This document shows positions 16,498 through 25,512 of a DNA stretch of 43,487 nt, piece after piece. Made by a program: the position numbers and the translations under genes. The stretch comes from a bacterium. Its GTDB lineage: Bacteria; Patescibacteriota; Minisyncoccia; Phycocordibacterales; UBA1550. Position 1 is the stretch's first letter. Each line of letters starts with the position of its first letter. The stretch covers positions 1-43,487 of the forward strand of contig JAUSES010000049.1 in assembly GCA_030649835.1 (NCBI GenBank), given 5' to 3'. The notes beneath the pieces were generated by a model. It did no database searches, was not told the DNA's origin, and worked only from the letters and a program-made list of their open reading frames with translations.

Positions 16498-17049
16498 CTA
16501 TTTTTGCTCGATAGCGAACCGTAAAATTGTTGCTGGTGGCTGATAGGAATAATCCCCGAGTGACACCACAATTTTTTCTTTGTTATTTCTGATTTGCATC
16601 ACGCCCCATGTGCAGTCTGCAAGAGCATGAATGAACTCGTCGTAAACCTTGTTTCCTTTTTTCTTGCCCCAGAAGTCAAGGCCTTCACTGTTTAGGCCGA
16701 CAGTGCAGTTCACGAAAACCATGCAGTGACCAGAGCTGTCAAGGACATTGATACCGTCTACAGAGACTCGGTCCAATAAGTTGTTTAAATCCAACTTAGT
16801 CAGCTTGGTGCCCTTTTTTGCGAAATTTGTTCTGCCACCGCAAGCTTTTGCAATTTGAACTCCTTTTGGAATGTCCTTGCGAAAACAGTGGAAAACAAGA
16901 GTGAATTGTTTCTTAGTAAGTGCCACCACCATTCTTTTTGGCGCAATATTCGGTACTTCGTTTGCGGCAATAACGGGCGGCCTGAAACCCACTCCGACAA
17001 GTGCTAGTGACATTGGATTTGAAGGTACTGCACTTTTTTGATTATTCAT
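16498..17049 (-). CDS. Orphan cytoplasmic protein, function unknown
   Basis: The 183-residue product lacks signal or membrane segments. It has scattered cysteines (HCFRKDIP, KACGG, SGHCMVFVNC, ADCTWG) without an obvious CxxC pair. ATG 17049 is supported by AAGGAG upstream. The unit is self-contained: promoter 17149-17121 and terminator 16479-16458. I do not recognise a family. Confidence 0.72.
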   Translation of the reverse strand: MNNQKSAVPSNPMSLALVGVGFRPPVIAANEVPNIAPKRMVVALTKKQFTLVFHCFRKDIPKGVQIAKACGGRTNFAKKGTKLTKLDLNNLLDRVSVDGINVLDSSGHCMVFVNCTVGLNSEGLDFWGKKKGNKVYDEFIHALADCTWGVMQIRNNKEKIVVSLGDYSYQPPATILRFAIEQK

Positions 17050-17120
17050 GTTTATCTCCTTTTATCAAAATAACTTGAACAGGGCCACTGCCTTTCCTCA
17101 GTCAACCTGAGGTTAGAAAT

Positions 17121-17149
17121 ACAATAGCATGTATAGCATGAAAAGTCAA
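17121..17149 (-). promoter_or_regulatory. Promoter for the orphan gene at 16498-17049
   Basis: On the minus strand TTGACT (17149-17144), 17-nt spacer, TATTGT (17126-17121). A short inverted repeat (CCTCA/TGAGG) lies in the leader near 17097-17113. Confidence 0.75.
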
Positions 17150-17155
17150 ATAGAT

Positions 17156-17184
17156 TTGGTACATGGTAATTTTTAAGGTAAGAT
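17156..17184 (+). promoter_or_regulatory. proS promoter, leaderless arrangement
   Basis: TTGGTA (17156-17161), 17-nt spacer, TAAGAT (17179-17184), then 7 nt to ATG 17192. It is back to back with the orphan-gene promoter, the two -35 boxes being 6 nt apart. Confidence 0.7.
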
Positions 17185-17191
17185 AGCGGAT

Positions 17192-18466
17192 ATGCGACAA
17201 TCTCAACTTTTTACAAAAGCAAGGAAAGAAGCACCTGCTGATGAATTAGCAAAAAATGCCAAGCTTCTTATTCGTGCAGGGTATGTAGACAAACTTCAAG
17301 CTGGTGTGTACACCTATCTTCCACTCGGGCTTCGCGTGCTCAAAAAAATAGAGAATATTATTCGTGAGGAAATGAACAAAGCGGGTGGGCAGGAGATTTT
17401 TATGCCAACCCTTCAGCCGAAGGAAAATTGGAAGACAACAGGGAGATGGGAGACAATGGATGATTTGTATAAAGTGAGTGACACGTCTGGACGCGAAAAT
17501 GCGCTCGGACCTACTCACGAAGAAATTGTGGTTCCACTCGTGAAGCAATTTGTTTCATCATATCGCGATTTGCCGTTTTCAGCGTATCAATTCCAAAATA
17601 AATTTCGCATGGAGCTCCGCGCAAAGTCCGGTATTCTTCGTGGGCGTGAGTTTATGATGAAAGATATGTATTCCTTTCACACTGACGAAGAGGGTATGGT
17701 GAAATATTATGAAGAGATGAAAAAAGTATATACGCGAGTATTTACGCGCGTGGGCATTGGCACAACGACTTTTCTCACATATGCATCCGGTGGAAGCTTC
17801 TCAAAATATTCGCACGAGTTTCAAACTATAACACCTGCAGGCGAGGATACTATTTATATCTGTGACAAATGTCATATTGCAGTGAATAAGGAGATAATTG
17901 AGGATCTTAAAAGTGCTTGCCCCGAGTGTGGTGGAAAGAATTTACGCACTGAAACGTCCGTAGAAGTAGGGAACATTTTTGAGTTGAGGACGCGCTTCTC
18001 TGAGCCGTTTAATCTTTCCTATAAAGACGAAGAAGGGAAGGAGCAAATGGTGGTGATGGGTTGCTACGGCATTGGTCTTGGGCGTGTGCTCGGCACCGTG
18101 GTGGAGGTACTTGGCGATGAAAAGGGGCTTGTGTGGCCAGAGGCAATCGCGCCGTTTCGCGTTCATTTGGTAGACTTGTCTGCGGGCAATGAGGAGGTCT
18201 CAACGTATGCTCGTGCTCTCTACACCGAGCTCAATGCATGCAGTATTGAAACACTTTGGGACGAACGCGATTTGCGCGCGGGCGAAAAGTTTGCCGAGAG
18301 CGACCTCCTTGGTATTCCGCTTCGTATTGTCGTTTCAAAAAAGACAATTGATGACGGAGGGCAGGTGGAGATTGTTGACAGAAAAACTGGACAGGTGCGG
18401 ATGGTCGACCGCGCTGAGGTTTTTAAAATTGCAGATGGCTCTTTTACGGTTGGGCTATCTGATTAG
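17192..18466 (+). CDS. proS: Prolyl-tRNA synthetase without editing insertion
   Basis: Class II motifs are clear: ENWKTTGRWETMDDLYKV, GPTHEEIVVPLV and the motif 2 region FRMELRAKSGILRGREFMMKDMYSF. At 424 residues it lacks the ~180-residue INS editing domain between motifs 2 and 3 of E. coli ProRS, so mischarged Ala-tRNAPro would need another editor. A short cysteine quartet (CDKCH ... CPECGG) in the middle resembles a zinc knuckle. It leads the mreB-mreC-mreD-PBP2 operon, with 23 nt to mreB. Confidence 0.94.
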   Translation: MRQSQLFTKARKEAPADELAKNAKLLIRAGYVDKLQAGVYTYLPLGLRVLKKIENIIREEMNKAGGQEIFMPTLQPKENWKTTGRWETMDDLYKVSDTSGRENALGPTHEEIVVPLVKQFVSSYRDLPFSAYQFQNKFRMELRAKSGILRGREFMMKDMYSFHTDEEGMVKYYEEMKKVYTRVFTRVGIGTTTFLTYASGGSFSKYSHEFQTITPAGEDTIYICDKCHIAVNKEIIEDLKSACPECGGKNLRTETSVEVGNIFELRTRFSEPFNLSYKDEEGKEQMVVMGCYGIGLGRVLGTVVEVLGDEKGLVWPEAIAPFRVHLVDLSAGNEEVSTYARALYTELNACSIETLWDERDLRAGEKFAESDLLGIPLRIVVSKKTIDDGGQVEIVDRKTGQVRMVDRAEVFKIADGSFTVGLSD

Positions 18467-18489
18467 TTTAATTTAATAATAATAACAAA

Positions 18490-19539
18490 ATGTTTGAGAA
18501 ATTTTATCAGCTTTTTTCCAATGATATTGGGATTGACCTCGGTACGGCGAACACGCTGGTGTATTTACGTGACCACGGTATCGTTATTAACGAGCCTTCG
18601 GTTGTTGCAGTAAACCAAAAAACCGGACAAGTCGTGGCACTTGGAGCACAAGCAAAGCAGATGCTCGGTCGAACCCCCGGGCACATTGTGGCCATCCGCC
18701 CCCTTGTAGACGGCGTGATTTCAAATTTTGAGGTAACCGAGGAGATGCTCGCGTACCTTATTGGTAAAGCAAATAAAATTAGCAAGAAAACTGTACGTCC
18801 GCGCGTGGTTATCGGAGTACCATCCGGCATCACTACTGTGGAAGTGCGTGCCGTGTACGACGCGGCAAAAAATGCCGGCGCACGCGAAGTACATATAGTA
18901 GAGGAACCAATGGCGGCAGCTATTGGAATAAAGCTCCCTATAAAAGAGCCGATTGGTAACATGATTATCGATATTGGTGGAGGAACAACAGACATCGCCG
19001 TTATCTCTCTCGGTGGTATTGTCCGTTCCAAAAATTTACATATTGCAGGTGATCGTTTGAACACTGATATTATAAATTATATTAGGGATGAATTTAGGGT
19101 GCTCATTGGAGAGCGCACTGCGGAAAGCGTGAAAATCGCTATTGGTTCAGCAAAGAAGCCCGCAAGCCCAATGGAAGCGGTGATTCGCGGTCGCGACCTT
19201 GTGACAGGGCTTCCGCGAGAGGTGGTAGTAACAGATACGGATATTCGAGAAGCGATGAACGCATCTGTTGTTGGTCTTGTAGAGTCCGTGAAAGAGGTGA
19301 TTGAAACCACCCCACCAGAGGTGCTTTCTGACGTGATGAGCAGAGGAATTATCCTCGTAGGTGGAGGTGCGCTCCTCCGCGGGCTTGACGAGCTCCTTTC
19401 ACAGACGCTCCATGTGCCGGTGTATGTTGCAAACGATCCTCTGACTGCAGTGGCGCGCGGAGCAGGAATTATTCTTGAAGACATGGAGGGCTTCCGTGAG
19501 GTGCTTATTGAACACGAAAATGATATACCACCAAGGTAA
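18490..19539 (+). CDS. mreB: MreB-type actin homologue, paralogue 2
   Basis: The 349-residue protein carries DIGIDLGTANTLVYLRDHG, IIDIGGGTTDIAVISLGG and GIILVGGGALLRGLDEL, the actin-fold nucleotide-binding motifs. It precedes mreC, an MreD-like gene and PBP2, making this the elongasome copy. It is closer to the classical MreB sequence than paralogue 1. The start lies 23 nt after proS. Confidence 0.95.
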   Translation: MFEKFYQLFSNDIGIDLGTANTLVYLRDHGIVINEPSVVAVNQKTGQVVALGAQAKQMLGRTPGHIVAIRPLVDGVISNFEVTEEMLAYLIGKANKISKKTVRPRVVIGVPSGITTVEVRAVYDAAKNAGAREVHIVEEPMAAAIGIKLPIKEPIGNMIIDIGGGTTDIAVISLGGIVRSKNLHIAGDRLNTDIINYIRDEFRVLIGERTAESVKIAIGSAKKPASPMEAVIRGRDLVTGLPREVVVTDTDIREAMNASVVGLVESVKEVIETTPPEVLSDVMSRGIILVGGGALLRGLDELLSQTLHVPVYVANDPLTAVARGAGIILEDMEGFREVLIEHENDIPPR

Positions 19540-20323
19540 CTCCCGCAATGCATTAGTTAAGAAGAAAATCATTACGCTGATTCTCCTTTTCGGTATCAGC
19601 ATTTTTATTTTAATCTTTGCCCCAATTAGAAATACACTTACACAGTTTGTGTATACGGTCGCTCCTAGCATATGGAATATCGGAGATGGAGTTTTAGACA
19701 CACTTGATTCATTACTAACAAACTTTAGAAGCAAGGACGCACTACTAAAGGAGAACCGCGCACTTCTTGCAGAGATGGAACGCACGCAGGCACAGATTCT
19801 TGATAGAAATTTACTCTCAGAGAAGGTTATAAAGCTGGAGGAGGCTCTTGGTCGAGTTGCGGGGGACAACCGTGTTGTTGCAAATGTTCTAGTTGGAGCG
19901 GCTCACTCGCCGTACGATATTCTCGTTGTTGATGCGGGGAAAAAAGAGGGGGTAGGTGTGGGTGATATGGTTGTATACGCAGGTTCTGGTGTAGTTGGAG
20001 AGATTGTTGAGGTCTCGGCTCAATCATCAAAACTGAAACTCTACTCCTCATCCGGCGTGGAGGAGGCTGTGGTCGTAGGTGCGAAAAGAGTCCCCGCAAA
20101 AGCAGTCGGACGTGGAATGGGTAATTTTGAAGCAAAAATACCACAAGATAGCGAGGTGTTTCTAGGAGACAACGTAGTTTCTGCAAAGAGCGATTTAATT
20201 TTAGGCACCATTTCTCATATAGAGGAAAAACCCGCAGAGCCGTTTAGACGTATATTTTTCAGGTCGCCGTTCAATATTAATGAGATGCAGTCTGTTGAAA
20301 TAATTATTGAAGAGCGTTCTTAA
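19520..20323 (+). CDS. mreC: Rod shape-determining protein MreC
   Basis: The 267-residue product has one N-terminal transmembrane segment (KKIITLILLFGISIFILIF), a coiled coil (LLKENRALLAEMERTQAQIL) and the MreC beta domain with YDILVVDAGKKEGV and GDMVVYAGSGVVGEIVEV. It links MreB to wall synthases in the periplasm. I choose ATG 19520, overlapping the mreB stop by 20 nt; the frame is open further upstream inside mreB but shows no MreC sequence. Confidence 0.9.
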   Translation: MIYHQGNSRNALVKKKIITLILLFGISIFILIFAPIRNTLTQFVYTVAPSIWNIGDGVLDTLDSLLTNFRSKDALLKENRALLAEMERTQAQILDRNLLSEKVIKLEEALGRVAGDNRVVANVLVGAAHSPYDILVVDAGKKEGVGVGDMVVYAGSGVVGEIVEVSAQSSKLKLYSSSGVEEAVVVGAKRVPAKAVGRGMGNFEAKIPQDSEVFLGDNVVSAKSDLILGTISHIEEKPAEPFRRIFFRSPFNINEMQSVEIIIEERS

Positions 20324-20329
20324 TATAAT

Positions 20330-20578
20330 ATGAAAAGACGTATTATTTTTAATTTTATTCTCCTTGGTGCAGTTTTTTTTGCACCGTGGTGGGTAACATT
20401 TCTACTGGGGATTATTGGTGCGTTTGTGTTTGAGAAGTATTTTGAAATTTTTGGGTTCGGGGTTCTTTTTGATCTTTTGTACGGCGCAGGGCTAGTATAC
20501 TTTGGGGGGATCTTCGGTGTTCTCTGCGCGGGTGCCGTTTTTCTCCTTGCCTCATACGCAAGAAAAATTGTGAGATAA
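20330..20578 (+). CDS. Small MreD-position membrane protein
   Basis: The 82-residue product is almost entirely hydrophobic with about three helices and basic ends (MKRR ... ARKIVR). Its place between mreC and PBP2 is where mreD stands in most bacteria, but it is half the usual MreD length and sequence similarity cannot be judged by eye. The assignment rests on position. Confidence 0.6.
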   Translation: MKRRIIFNFILLGAVFFAPWWVTFLLGIIGAFVFEKYFEIFGFGVLFDLLYGAGLVYFGGIFGVLCAGAVFLLASYARKIVR

Positions 20579-20588
20579 ATTTTATATT

Positions 20589-22337
20589 ATGCCAAAAAGA
20601 ATTTCACCTAGATTTTTGAAGCACATGTCGCGCGACATTGACCCTGATGAGATTTTTCTTGATTCTAAAAACCTACCCGGATTCGACAGAGATCAGTTTG
20701 AGGGAAGGATTGAAAAGCCAATAAGTCAAAATGCAATTTTTGGGGTTTTTCTCCTGTTCTTAATGATTATTTTAATTTTTCTAGCTAAGATAGTGAATTT
20801 ACAAATATTTCAAGGAGAGGAGTTTCTGAAAAAAAGCGAAAACAATCGTCTTGATAATATGCCACTTTTTGCAATGCGGGGGCTGATTTTTGATAGAAAT
20901 AATGTTCCGCTTGCATGGAACACTTTTGACAATGAGGCTGAGCGTGTCGCCCTTATCATGCAAGACACGAGCACCACAACTGAGAAAATGCCGTTCCCGC
21001 ATAGGTCATACATTTCTTTGCCAGGATTTGGGCACCTTCTTGGGTATGTGAGCTACCCGAAGAGGGACAAGAGCGGAAATTATTATCAGCAACAATACAT
21101 GGGAAAGGATGGACTTGAGGAATATTATAACGAGGCACTTTCTGGAGCGAATGGCTTGCGGATCGTTGAGACTGACGCGCTTGGTAGGACGCAGGAGGGA
21201 AGTATTGTAGAGAAGCCAACAGACGGTGATACCCTGACTCTTAGTGTGGATGCACGTGTTCAGGAAAAACTGCACGCATTCATTCGTGACACCGCGAACG
21301 ATTTTAAATATATGGCAGGTGCGGGGATTGTTATGGATGTTAATACGGGCGAACTTCTTGCGATGACGAGCTACCCTGAATACGACAGCGCAATTTTATC
21401 TGAGGGAAAGGAGCGGAAAATTATTCAAGGGTATAACCTAGACAAGCGTGCAGTGTTTCTTGACCGCGCGGTGTCAGGGGTGTACACACCGGGGTCCATT
21501 ATGAAGCCATTCATGGCAGTTGCTGCTCTTGCAGAGGGAGTAATTTCACCAGAAAAGCAAATACTAAGTACAGGGTCAATCTCTATCCAGAATCCATACT
21601 ATCCAAATATAAAATCAGTATTCAATGACTGGAAGGCGCACGGATGGGTGGACATGAGACGCGCATTAGCGGTATCCTCCGACGTATATTTTTATGCTAT
21701 TGGTGGAGGTTTCGCAGACCAAAAGGGTATCGGCATCGTAAATATTGAAAAGTATTCTCGCATGTTTGGTTTTGGTGCCGTTACTAATATTGATATCACT
21801 GACGAAAAAGCAGGAACAATTCCAAACCCAGAATGGAAAGCAAAAATGTTTAAGGGTGAGCCATGGCGCCTTGGTGACACGTATCACACCGTCATTGGGC
21901 AGTATGGTTTTCAGACAACAGTGCTTCAGGCAGTACGAGGAATTGCAGGAATAGCAAACGGCGGGAAACTAGTTACCCCTCATTTTCTTAAAGGTCATGT
22001 TCCCGCAAACTCCACTACAATAATTCCGATTCAAGCAGAATATTTTCAGGTCGCACGTGAAGGAATGCGTCAGGGGGTAAAAGAAGGTACGGTGACTGGG
22101 CTCGGGGTTGGATACGTGAGTGTTGCAGGGAAAACAGGAACCGCAGAAATAGATGCAGGTAAAAAATATATCAACTCATGGGTCGTTGGATTTTTTCCTT
22201 ATGAAAAACCAAAGTACGCATTTGCGGTGGTGATGGAGAAGGGCCCGCACTCAAATACCATTGGAGGTGTGTATGTGATGCGCCAACTACTTGACTGGAT
22301 GTCCATGAATACACCGGAGTATTTTGGGAACAACTGA
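20589..22337 (+). CDS. mrdA: Penicillin-binding protein 2, elongation transpeptidase
   Basis: The protein has an N-terminal helix (FGVFLLFLMIILIFLAKIV), a dimerisation/linker domain with GRTQEGS, and the transpeptidase domain: SxxK as SIMK near residue 302 (catalytic Ser), SSDVYFY, and KTGTAE near residue 515. At 582 residues the length is normal. It cross-links peptidoglycan during elongation with the MreBCD group encoded just upstream. The TGA stop codon is part of a period-7 array. Confidence 0.94.
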   Translation: MPKRISPRFLKHMSRDIDPDEIFLDSKNLPGFDRDQFEGRIEKPISQNAIFGVFLLFLMIILIFLAKIVNLQIFQGEEFLKKSENNRLDNMPLFAMRGLIFDRNNVPLAWNTFDNEAERVALIMQDTSTTTEKMPFPHRSYISLPGFGHLLGYVSYPKRDKSGNYYQQQYMGKDGLEEYYNEALSGANGLRIVETDALGRTQEGSIVEKPTDGDTLTLSVDARVQEKLHAFIRDTANDFKYMAGAGIVMDVNTGELLAMTSYPEYDSAILSEGKERKIIQGYNLDKRAVFLDRAVSGVYTPGSIMKPFMAVAALAEGVISPEKQILSTGSISIQNPYYPNIKSVFNDWKAHGWVDMRRALAVSSDVYFYAIGGGFADQKGIGIVNIEKYSRMFGFGAVTNIDITDEKAGTIPNPEWKAKMFKGEPWRLGDTYHTVIGQYGFQTTVLQAVRGIAGIANGGKLVTPHFLKGHVPANSTTIIPIQAEYFQVAREGMRQGVKEGTVTGLGVGYVSVAGKTGTAEIDAGKKYINSWVVGFFPYEKPKYAFAVVMEKGPHSNTIGGVYVMRQLLDWMSMNTPEYFGNN

Positions 22338-22358
22338 CAACTAACAATTTACAACTGA
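22331..22358 (+). repeat. Period-7 array starting in the PBP2 stop codon
   Basis: Heptamers CAACTGA, CAACTAA, CAATTTA, CAACTGA; the TGA of the first unit is the PBP2 stop codon. It closely resembles the array inside fmt. Confidence 0.65.
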
Positions 22359-22372
22359 CACAACCCTATCCA

Positions 22373-22401
22373 TTGCGCTTTTTGAGACACTGTGGTAGAT
22401 T
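22373..22401 (+). promoter_or_regulatory. Promoter for the orphan gene at 22441
   Basis: TTGCGC (22373-22378), 17-nt spacer, TAGATT (22396-22401). Confidence 0.55.
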
Positions 22402-22440
22402 TTAGTTTGGGTTTTTGATAATTTTTGAGGAGGGTAGATC

Positions 22441-22917
22441 ATGAAAGCAAGCGAACTTTTGTTGCCACAAACTAAGCAAGAAATACTCAAAAAAATATGC
22501 TACGGTTTTGGCATCGAGGAGGAGCGGGATGTTTTTGGATACACAGAAGAACAGTCCAAATTCTTGAAGTTTGTCGTTGATAGCGAGTATATTGAAATGA
22601 GTCTTGTTAATGAGGCCGTACACAGGTATATTCTGGAGATGGGGAACGGAATGTATATTAGACATTTACAAACAAAGGAATTTCCAGATCACCTTGGTGC
22701 AGCAGCAGTGTTGGGGTATGCCTTGGAAAACAAAATGATTAGCCCAAAACAGATTACCTTTGATCACGGAGAGACAGCCGACGAGTATATCCTTGCGTCG
22801 GAGGGGCTACTGGAACATATTGTGGGACAGCTCCTCTCCTTCAGAACGCCCAAGATTCCTTTGTTCCAACCGGGCGAACTTTTTGCGAAGGTTGTTGATC
22901 ATAGCGCGCCCCTATAA
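22441..22917 (+). CDS. Orphan cytoplasmic protein, function unknown
   Basis: The 158-residue product is soluble, acidic and helix-rich (LKFVVDSEYIEMSLVNEAVH). The start follows a strong GAGGAGGG ribosome binding site. It has its own promoter and terminator. No motif points to a family. Confidence 0.75.
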   Translation: MKASELLLPQTKQEILKKICYGFGIEEERDVFGYTEEQSKFLKFVVDSEYIEMSLVNEAVHRYILEMGNGMYIRHLQTKEFPDHLGAAAVLGYALENKMISPKQITFDHGETADEYILASEGLLEHIVGQLLSFRTPKIPLFQPGELFAKVVDHSAPL

Positions 22918-22921
22918 GTAT

Positions 22922-22959
22922 TGCCACTCATGGAAATTTTCGTGGGTGGCATTTGTTTT
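22922..22959 (+). terminator. Terminator of the orphan gene at 22441
   Basis: An 11-bp stem with two G-U pairs (TGCCACTCATG / CGTGGGTGGCA, 22922-22932 and 22941-22951), then TTTGTTTT. Confidence 0.88.
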
Positions 22960-22966
22960 ACAACGA

Positions 22967-22995
22967 TTGACTTTTCGTTAATAAACATATAAGAT
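22967..22995 (+). promoter_or_regulatory. greA promoter, leaderless arrangement
   Basis: TTGACT (22967-22972), 17-nt spacer, TAAGAT (22990-22995), 8 nt to ATG 23004. Confidence 0.75.
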
Positions 22996-23003
22996 GTCCG
23001 TAT

Positions 23004-23471
23004 ATGTCAGATGAAAAAGAATATTTAAGCAAAGAGAAACTTGAAGAACTGATCAAGGAGCTTGACCACCTAAAAAGCGTACGCCGAAAGGAAATCGCTG
23101 AGCAGCTTGAGTTTGCAAAGGGCCTCGGAGACCTCTCGGAAAATGCTGAGTACCACGAAGCGCGACAAAACCAAGCTGAAGCAGAAGAGCGTGTGTCAAA
23201 GCTTGAGCAGATGATCAAAAATGCGGTCATCACACAGAAGCACAAGGGTGGCATCGTTGGGATCGGCTCAACTGCAATGATCCTTCGTCAAGGAGAAAAG
23301 AATGAAAGGCGCTATCAGCTTGTTGGCTCCGAGGAAGCAAACACGAAGGAGAATAAAATTTCAAACAAGTCACCTCTCGGTGAAGCACTCATGGGGAAAA
23401 GTAAGGGAGACAAGGTGTCCTACGAGACTCCAATGGGAATTGTTTCGTGCATAATTGTTAATGTTGAATAG
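23004..23471 (+). CDS. greA: Transcription elongation factor GreA
   Basis: GreA rescues backtracked RNA polymerase by stimulating transcript cleavage. The coiled-coil tip has the catalytic acidic pair context GDLSENAEYHEARQ, and the C-terminal domain shows SPLGEALMGKSKGDKVSYETP. Its 155 residues match the family. It is predicted to be leaderless and shares a transcript with lysS, 49 nt downstream. Confidence 0.95.
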   Translation: MSDEKEYLSKEKLEELIKELDHLKSVRRKEIAEQLEFAKGLGDLSENAEYHEARQNQAEAEERVSKLEQMIKNAVITQKHKGGIVGIGSTAMILRQGEKNERRYQLVGSEEANTKENKISNKSPLGEALMGKSKGDKVSYETPMGIVSCIIVNVE

Positions 23472-23487
23472 ATTTTTGAGTACCCCA

Positions 23488-23515
23488 ACACCTATTGGCT
23501 AACACCTAAAACCTA
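23488..23515 (+). repeat. Period-7 array in front of lysS
   Basis: Heptamers ACACCTA, TTGGCTA, ACACCTA, AAACCTA, then CCAAG and ATG 23521. The shared pattern is NNNNCTA, as before ftsL and rsmH. Confidence 0.7.
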
Positions 23516-23520
23516 CCAAG

Positions 23521-24993
23521 ATGGCCTCTCTCGAAGAAATCCGCACAGAAAGAATAAAGAAGTTAGAGCTTTTAAAAGCAGCGGGGATGAACCCATATCC
23601 TATTGCAACAAAACGCTCTTTTTCTGTTGCAGATACACTTGCTACTTTCTCGAAGCTTTCTAAAGATAGTAAAAAAGTAACTATCGCAGGACGCGTCATG
23701 GCTATCCGAGGGCAGGGAGCGCTTGTTTTTTTTAATCTCAAAGACGAGAGTTCGACGATCCAGGGTTTTCTCAAGCGTGATGATATGGATGAGAAATTGT
23801 TCACCCTTTTCCAGAACACTGTTGATGTGGGCGACTTCATCGAGTGCACCGGTACCCTTTTTATGACTAAGCGCAAGGAACGTACCCTCCTCGTAAAAGA
23901 TTGGAAAATTCTTTCAAAAAGTCTGCGTCCACTTCCGGACAAATGGCACGGACTACAAGACGTAGAGGAGCGTTTTCGAAAGCGTTACCTAGACATGATC
24001 ATGTCGGACGAAGTGAGACATCGTTTTATCATGCGCTCAAAAATCATTACTGAGATTCGCTCATTTCTGAACGAAGCAGATTATCTTGAGGTAGAAACAC
24101 CGCTCTTGCAGTCACTTGCTGGTGGTGCACTTGCTGAACCTTTTAATACACATCACAATGCACTTGATATTGATCTAAACCTCCGTATCGCCCCAGAGCT
24201 TTACCTCAAGAAGCTTCTAGTTGGTGGTTTTCCGCGCGTCTATGAGCTTGGGCGCAATTTTAGAAATGAAGGTATTGACATGACTCACAACCCTGAGTTT
24301 ACGATGCTTGAATTTTATGCTGCCTACGAGACCGCACAATCGCAAATGGCATTTGTAGAAAAGATGATGAAGACGTTGGTAAAAAGAGTCCTCAAAGGTA
24401 CAAAAATAAAGGTAGGGGAGGAGTCGATTGATGTTTCTAAAAAGTTTACAGTCACTTCGTTTTTAGATTTATTTAAACGATACGCATCTATTGAAAACCC
24501 TGAAACTATGTCACGTGATGACTGGCGTTTGTCTGCGGAGCGTTTTGGTGTGCGCGTTGAACCACACGACTCTGTGGAAAAAATAATGGACAATGTATAC
24601 AAGAAAGCATGTCGACCAAAAATGATACAGCCAACATTTATCATCGATTACCCTGCAGGTTTTTCACCCTTTGCTAAAAAACAAGAAAAGGATCCTACTT
24701 TTATTGACCGCTTTCAACTCGTGATTGCGGGGATTGAAATGGTAAACGCTTTTTCAGAATTAAACGATCCTCTTGAGCAAAAAGCACGGTACGAAGAACA
24801 AGACAAAAAGAAAAAAGGTGGAGAGGGGGATGTGTCACCCTCAGACGAAGACTACCTTGAGGCAATAGAGTACGGACTTCCACCAGCGGGTGGTGTTGGC
24901 ATTGGTATTGACCGCGTGGCAATGATTTTTTCAAACACCCGAAATATCCGTGAGGTGGTGCTTTTCCCAACAATGCGCCCTCAGGGGGAGTAA
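23521..24993 (+). CDS. lysS: Lysyl-tRNA synthetase, class II
   Basis: The product has an N-terminal OB-fold anticodon-binding domain (VTIAGRVMAIRGQGALVFF) and the catalytic domain with motif 2 FRNEGIDMTHNPEFTMLEFY and motif 3 GVGIGIDRVAMIF ... FPTMRP. At 490 residues it is normal. There is no Shine-Dalgarno sequence; the start codon follows a G-poor period-7 array. It is downstream of greA in one unit. Confidence 0.96.
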   Translation: MASLEEIRTERIKKLELLKAAGMNPYPIATKRSFSVADTLATFSKLSKDSKKVTIAGRVMAIRGQGALVFFNLKDESSTIQGFLKRDDMDEKLFTLFQNTVDVGDFIECTGTLFMTKRKERTLLVKDWKILSKSLRPLPDKWHGLQDVEERFRKRYLDMIMSDEVRHRFIMRSKIITEIRSFLNEADYLEVETPLLQSLAGGALAEPFNTHHNALDIDLNLRIAPELYLKKLLVGGFPRVYELGRNFRNEGIDMTHNPEFTMLEFYAAYETAQSQMAFVEKMMKTLVKRVLKGTKIKVGEESIDVSKKFTVTSFLDLFKRYASIENPETMSRDDWRLSAERFGVRVEPHDSVEKIMDNVYKKACRPKMIQPTFIIDYPAGFSPFAKKQEKDPTFIDRFQLVIAGIEMVNAFSELNDPLEQKARYEEQDKKKKGGEGDVSPSDEDYLEAIEYGLPPAGGVGIGIDRVAMIFSNTRNIREVVLFPTMRPQGE

Positions 24994-25023
24994 ATTGTTT
25001 TAATCTATCAGATTTTCTTGAGC

Positions 25024-25052
25024 TTGCAGATTGTTTCCTTTTGTGTTAATGT
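25024..25052 (+). promoter_or_regulatory. Promoter for the orphan gene at 25083
   Basis: TTGCAG (25024-25029), 17-nt spacer, TAATGT (25047-25052). Confidence 0.45.
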
Positions 25053-25082
25053 ACAATTCAGATAACCAGAGGAGTTCTTGAG

Positions 25083-25337
25083 ATGAAAGCAAATATGACC
25101 TACGGGCAATTAAAAGCCTTGCTTAAACCATATGCGGTCCTTTTAAATGAAGAAGTGCTGATTGTTCTCGATCAGGATCTTCAGAATGCAGTAAAAAGGG
25201 CAAGCACAGAGTTTGACAATAAAAGTAATTTTGATTGCGAACAACTTAATTTTGATGTCGCATCTCGCTATCGAACACTTATGGTTTTTTCGAACAGATA
25301 TCATGGAACACACCTACCTGATATCGAATTTAAATAA
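25083..25337 (+). CDS. Orphan small protein, function unknown
   Basis: The 84-residue soluble product begins MKANMTYGQLKALLKPYA and has no recognised motif. GGAG lies about 10 nt before the ATG. It has its own promoter and ends in a structured 3' UTR with a terminator at 25465-25495. Confidence 0.65.
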   Translation: MKANMTYGQLKALLKPYAVLLNEEVLIVLDQDLQNAVKRASTEFDNKSNFDCEQLNFDVASRYRTLMVFSNRYHGTHLPDIEFK

Positions 25338-25495
25338 TCAAGGTCAATACCGCCATGAAATGATTTGATGAGAATTTTCTCCTCGTCTCATCAAGGCATT
25401 AGGTTCATGGAGCGGTTCCTTCAGTTGAAGTGCTCTTGGGCGGCACGGTCCTGAGGGTTCACACGCCACCTTCGCTTGCGCGAAGGTGGCTTTTT
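25338..25495 (+). other. Structured 3' UTR with strong terminator
   Basis: A stem TGATGAGA/TCTCATCA (about 25371-25398), a short CTTCAGTTGAAG palindrome and the terminator GCCACCTTCGC/GCGAAGGTGGC (25465-25475, 25480-25490) with TTTTT occupy this 158-nt region without an ORF. The layout parallels 1623-1756; a 3'-derived small RNA is possible but unproven. Confidence 0.6.
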
Positions 25496-25512
25496 CTTTG
25501 TTTTTACTTGTG

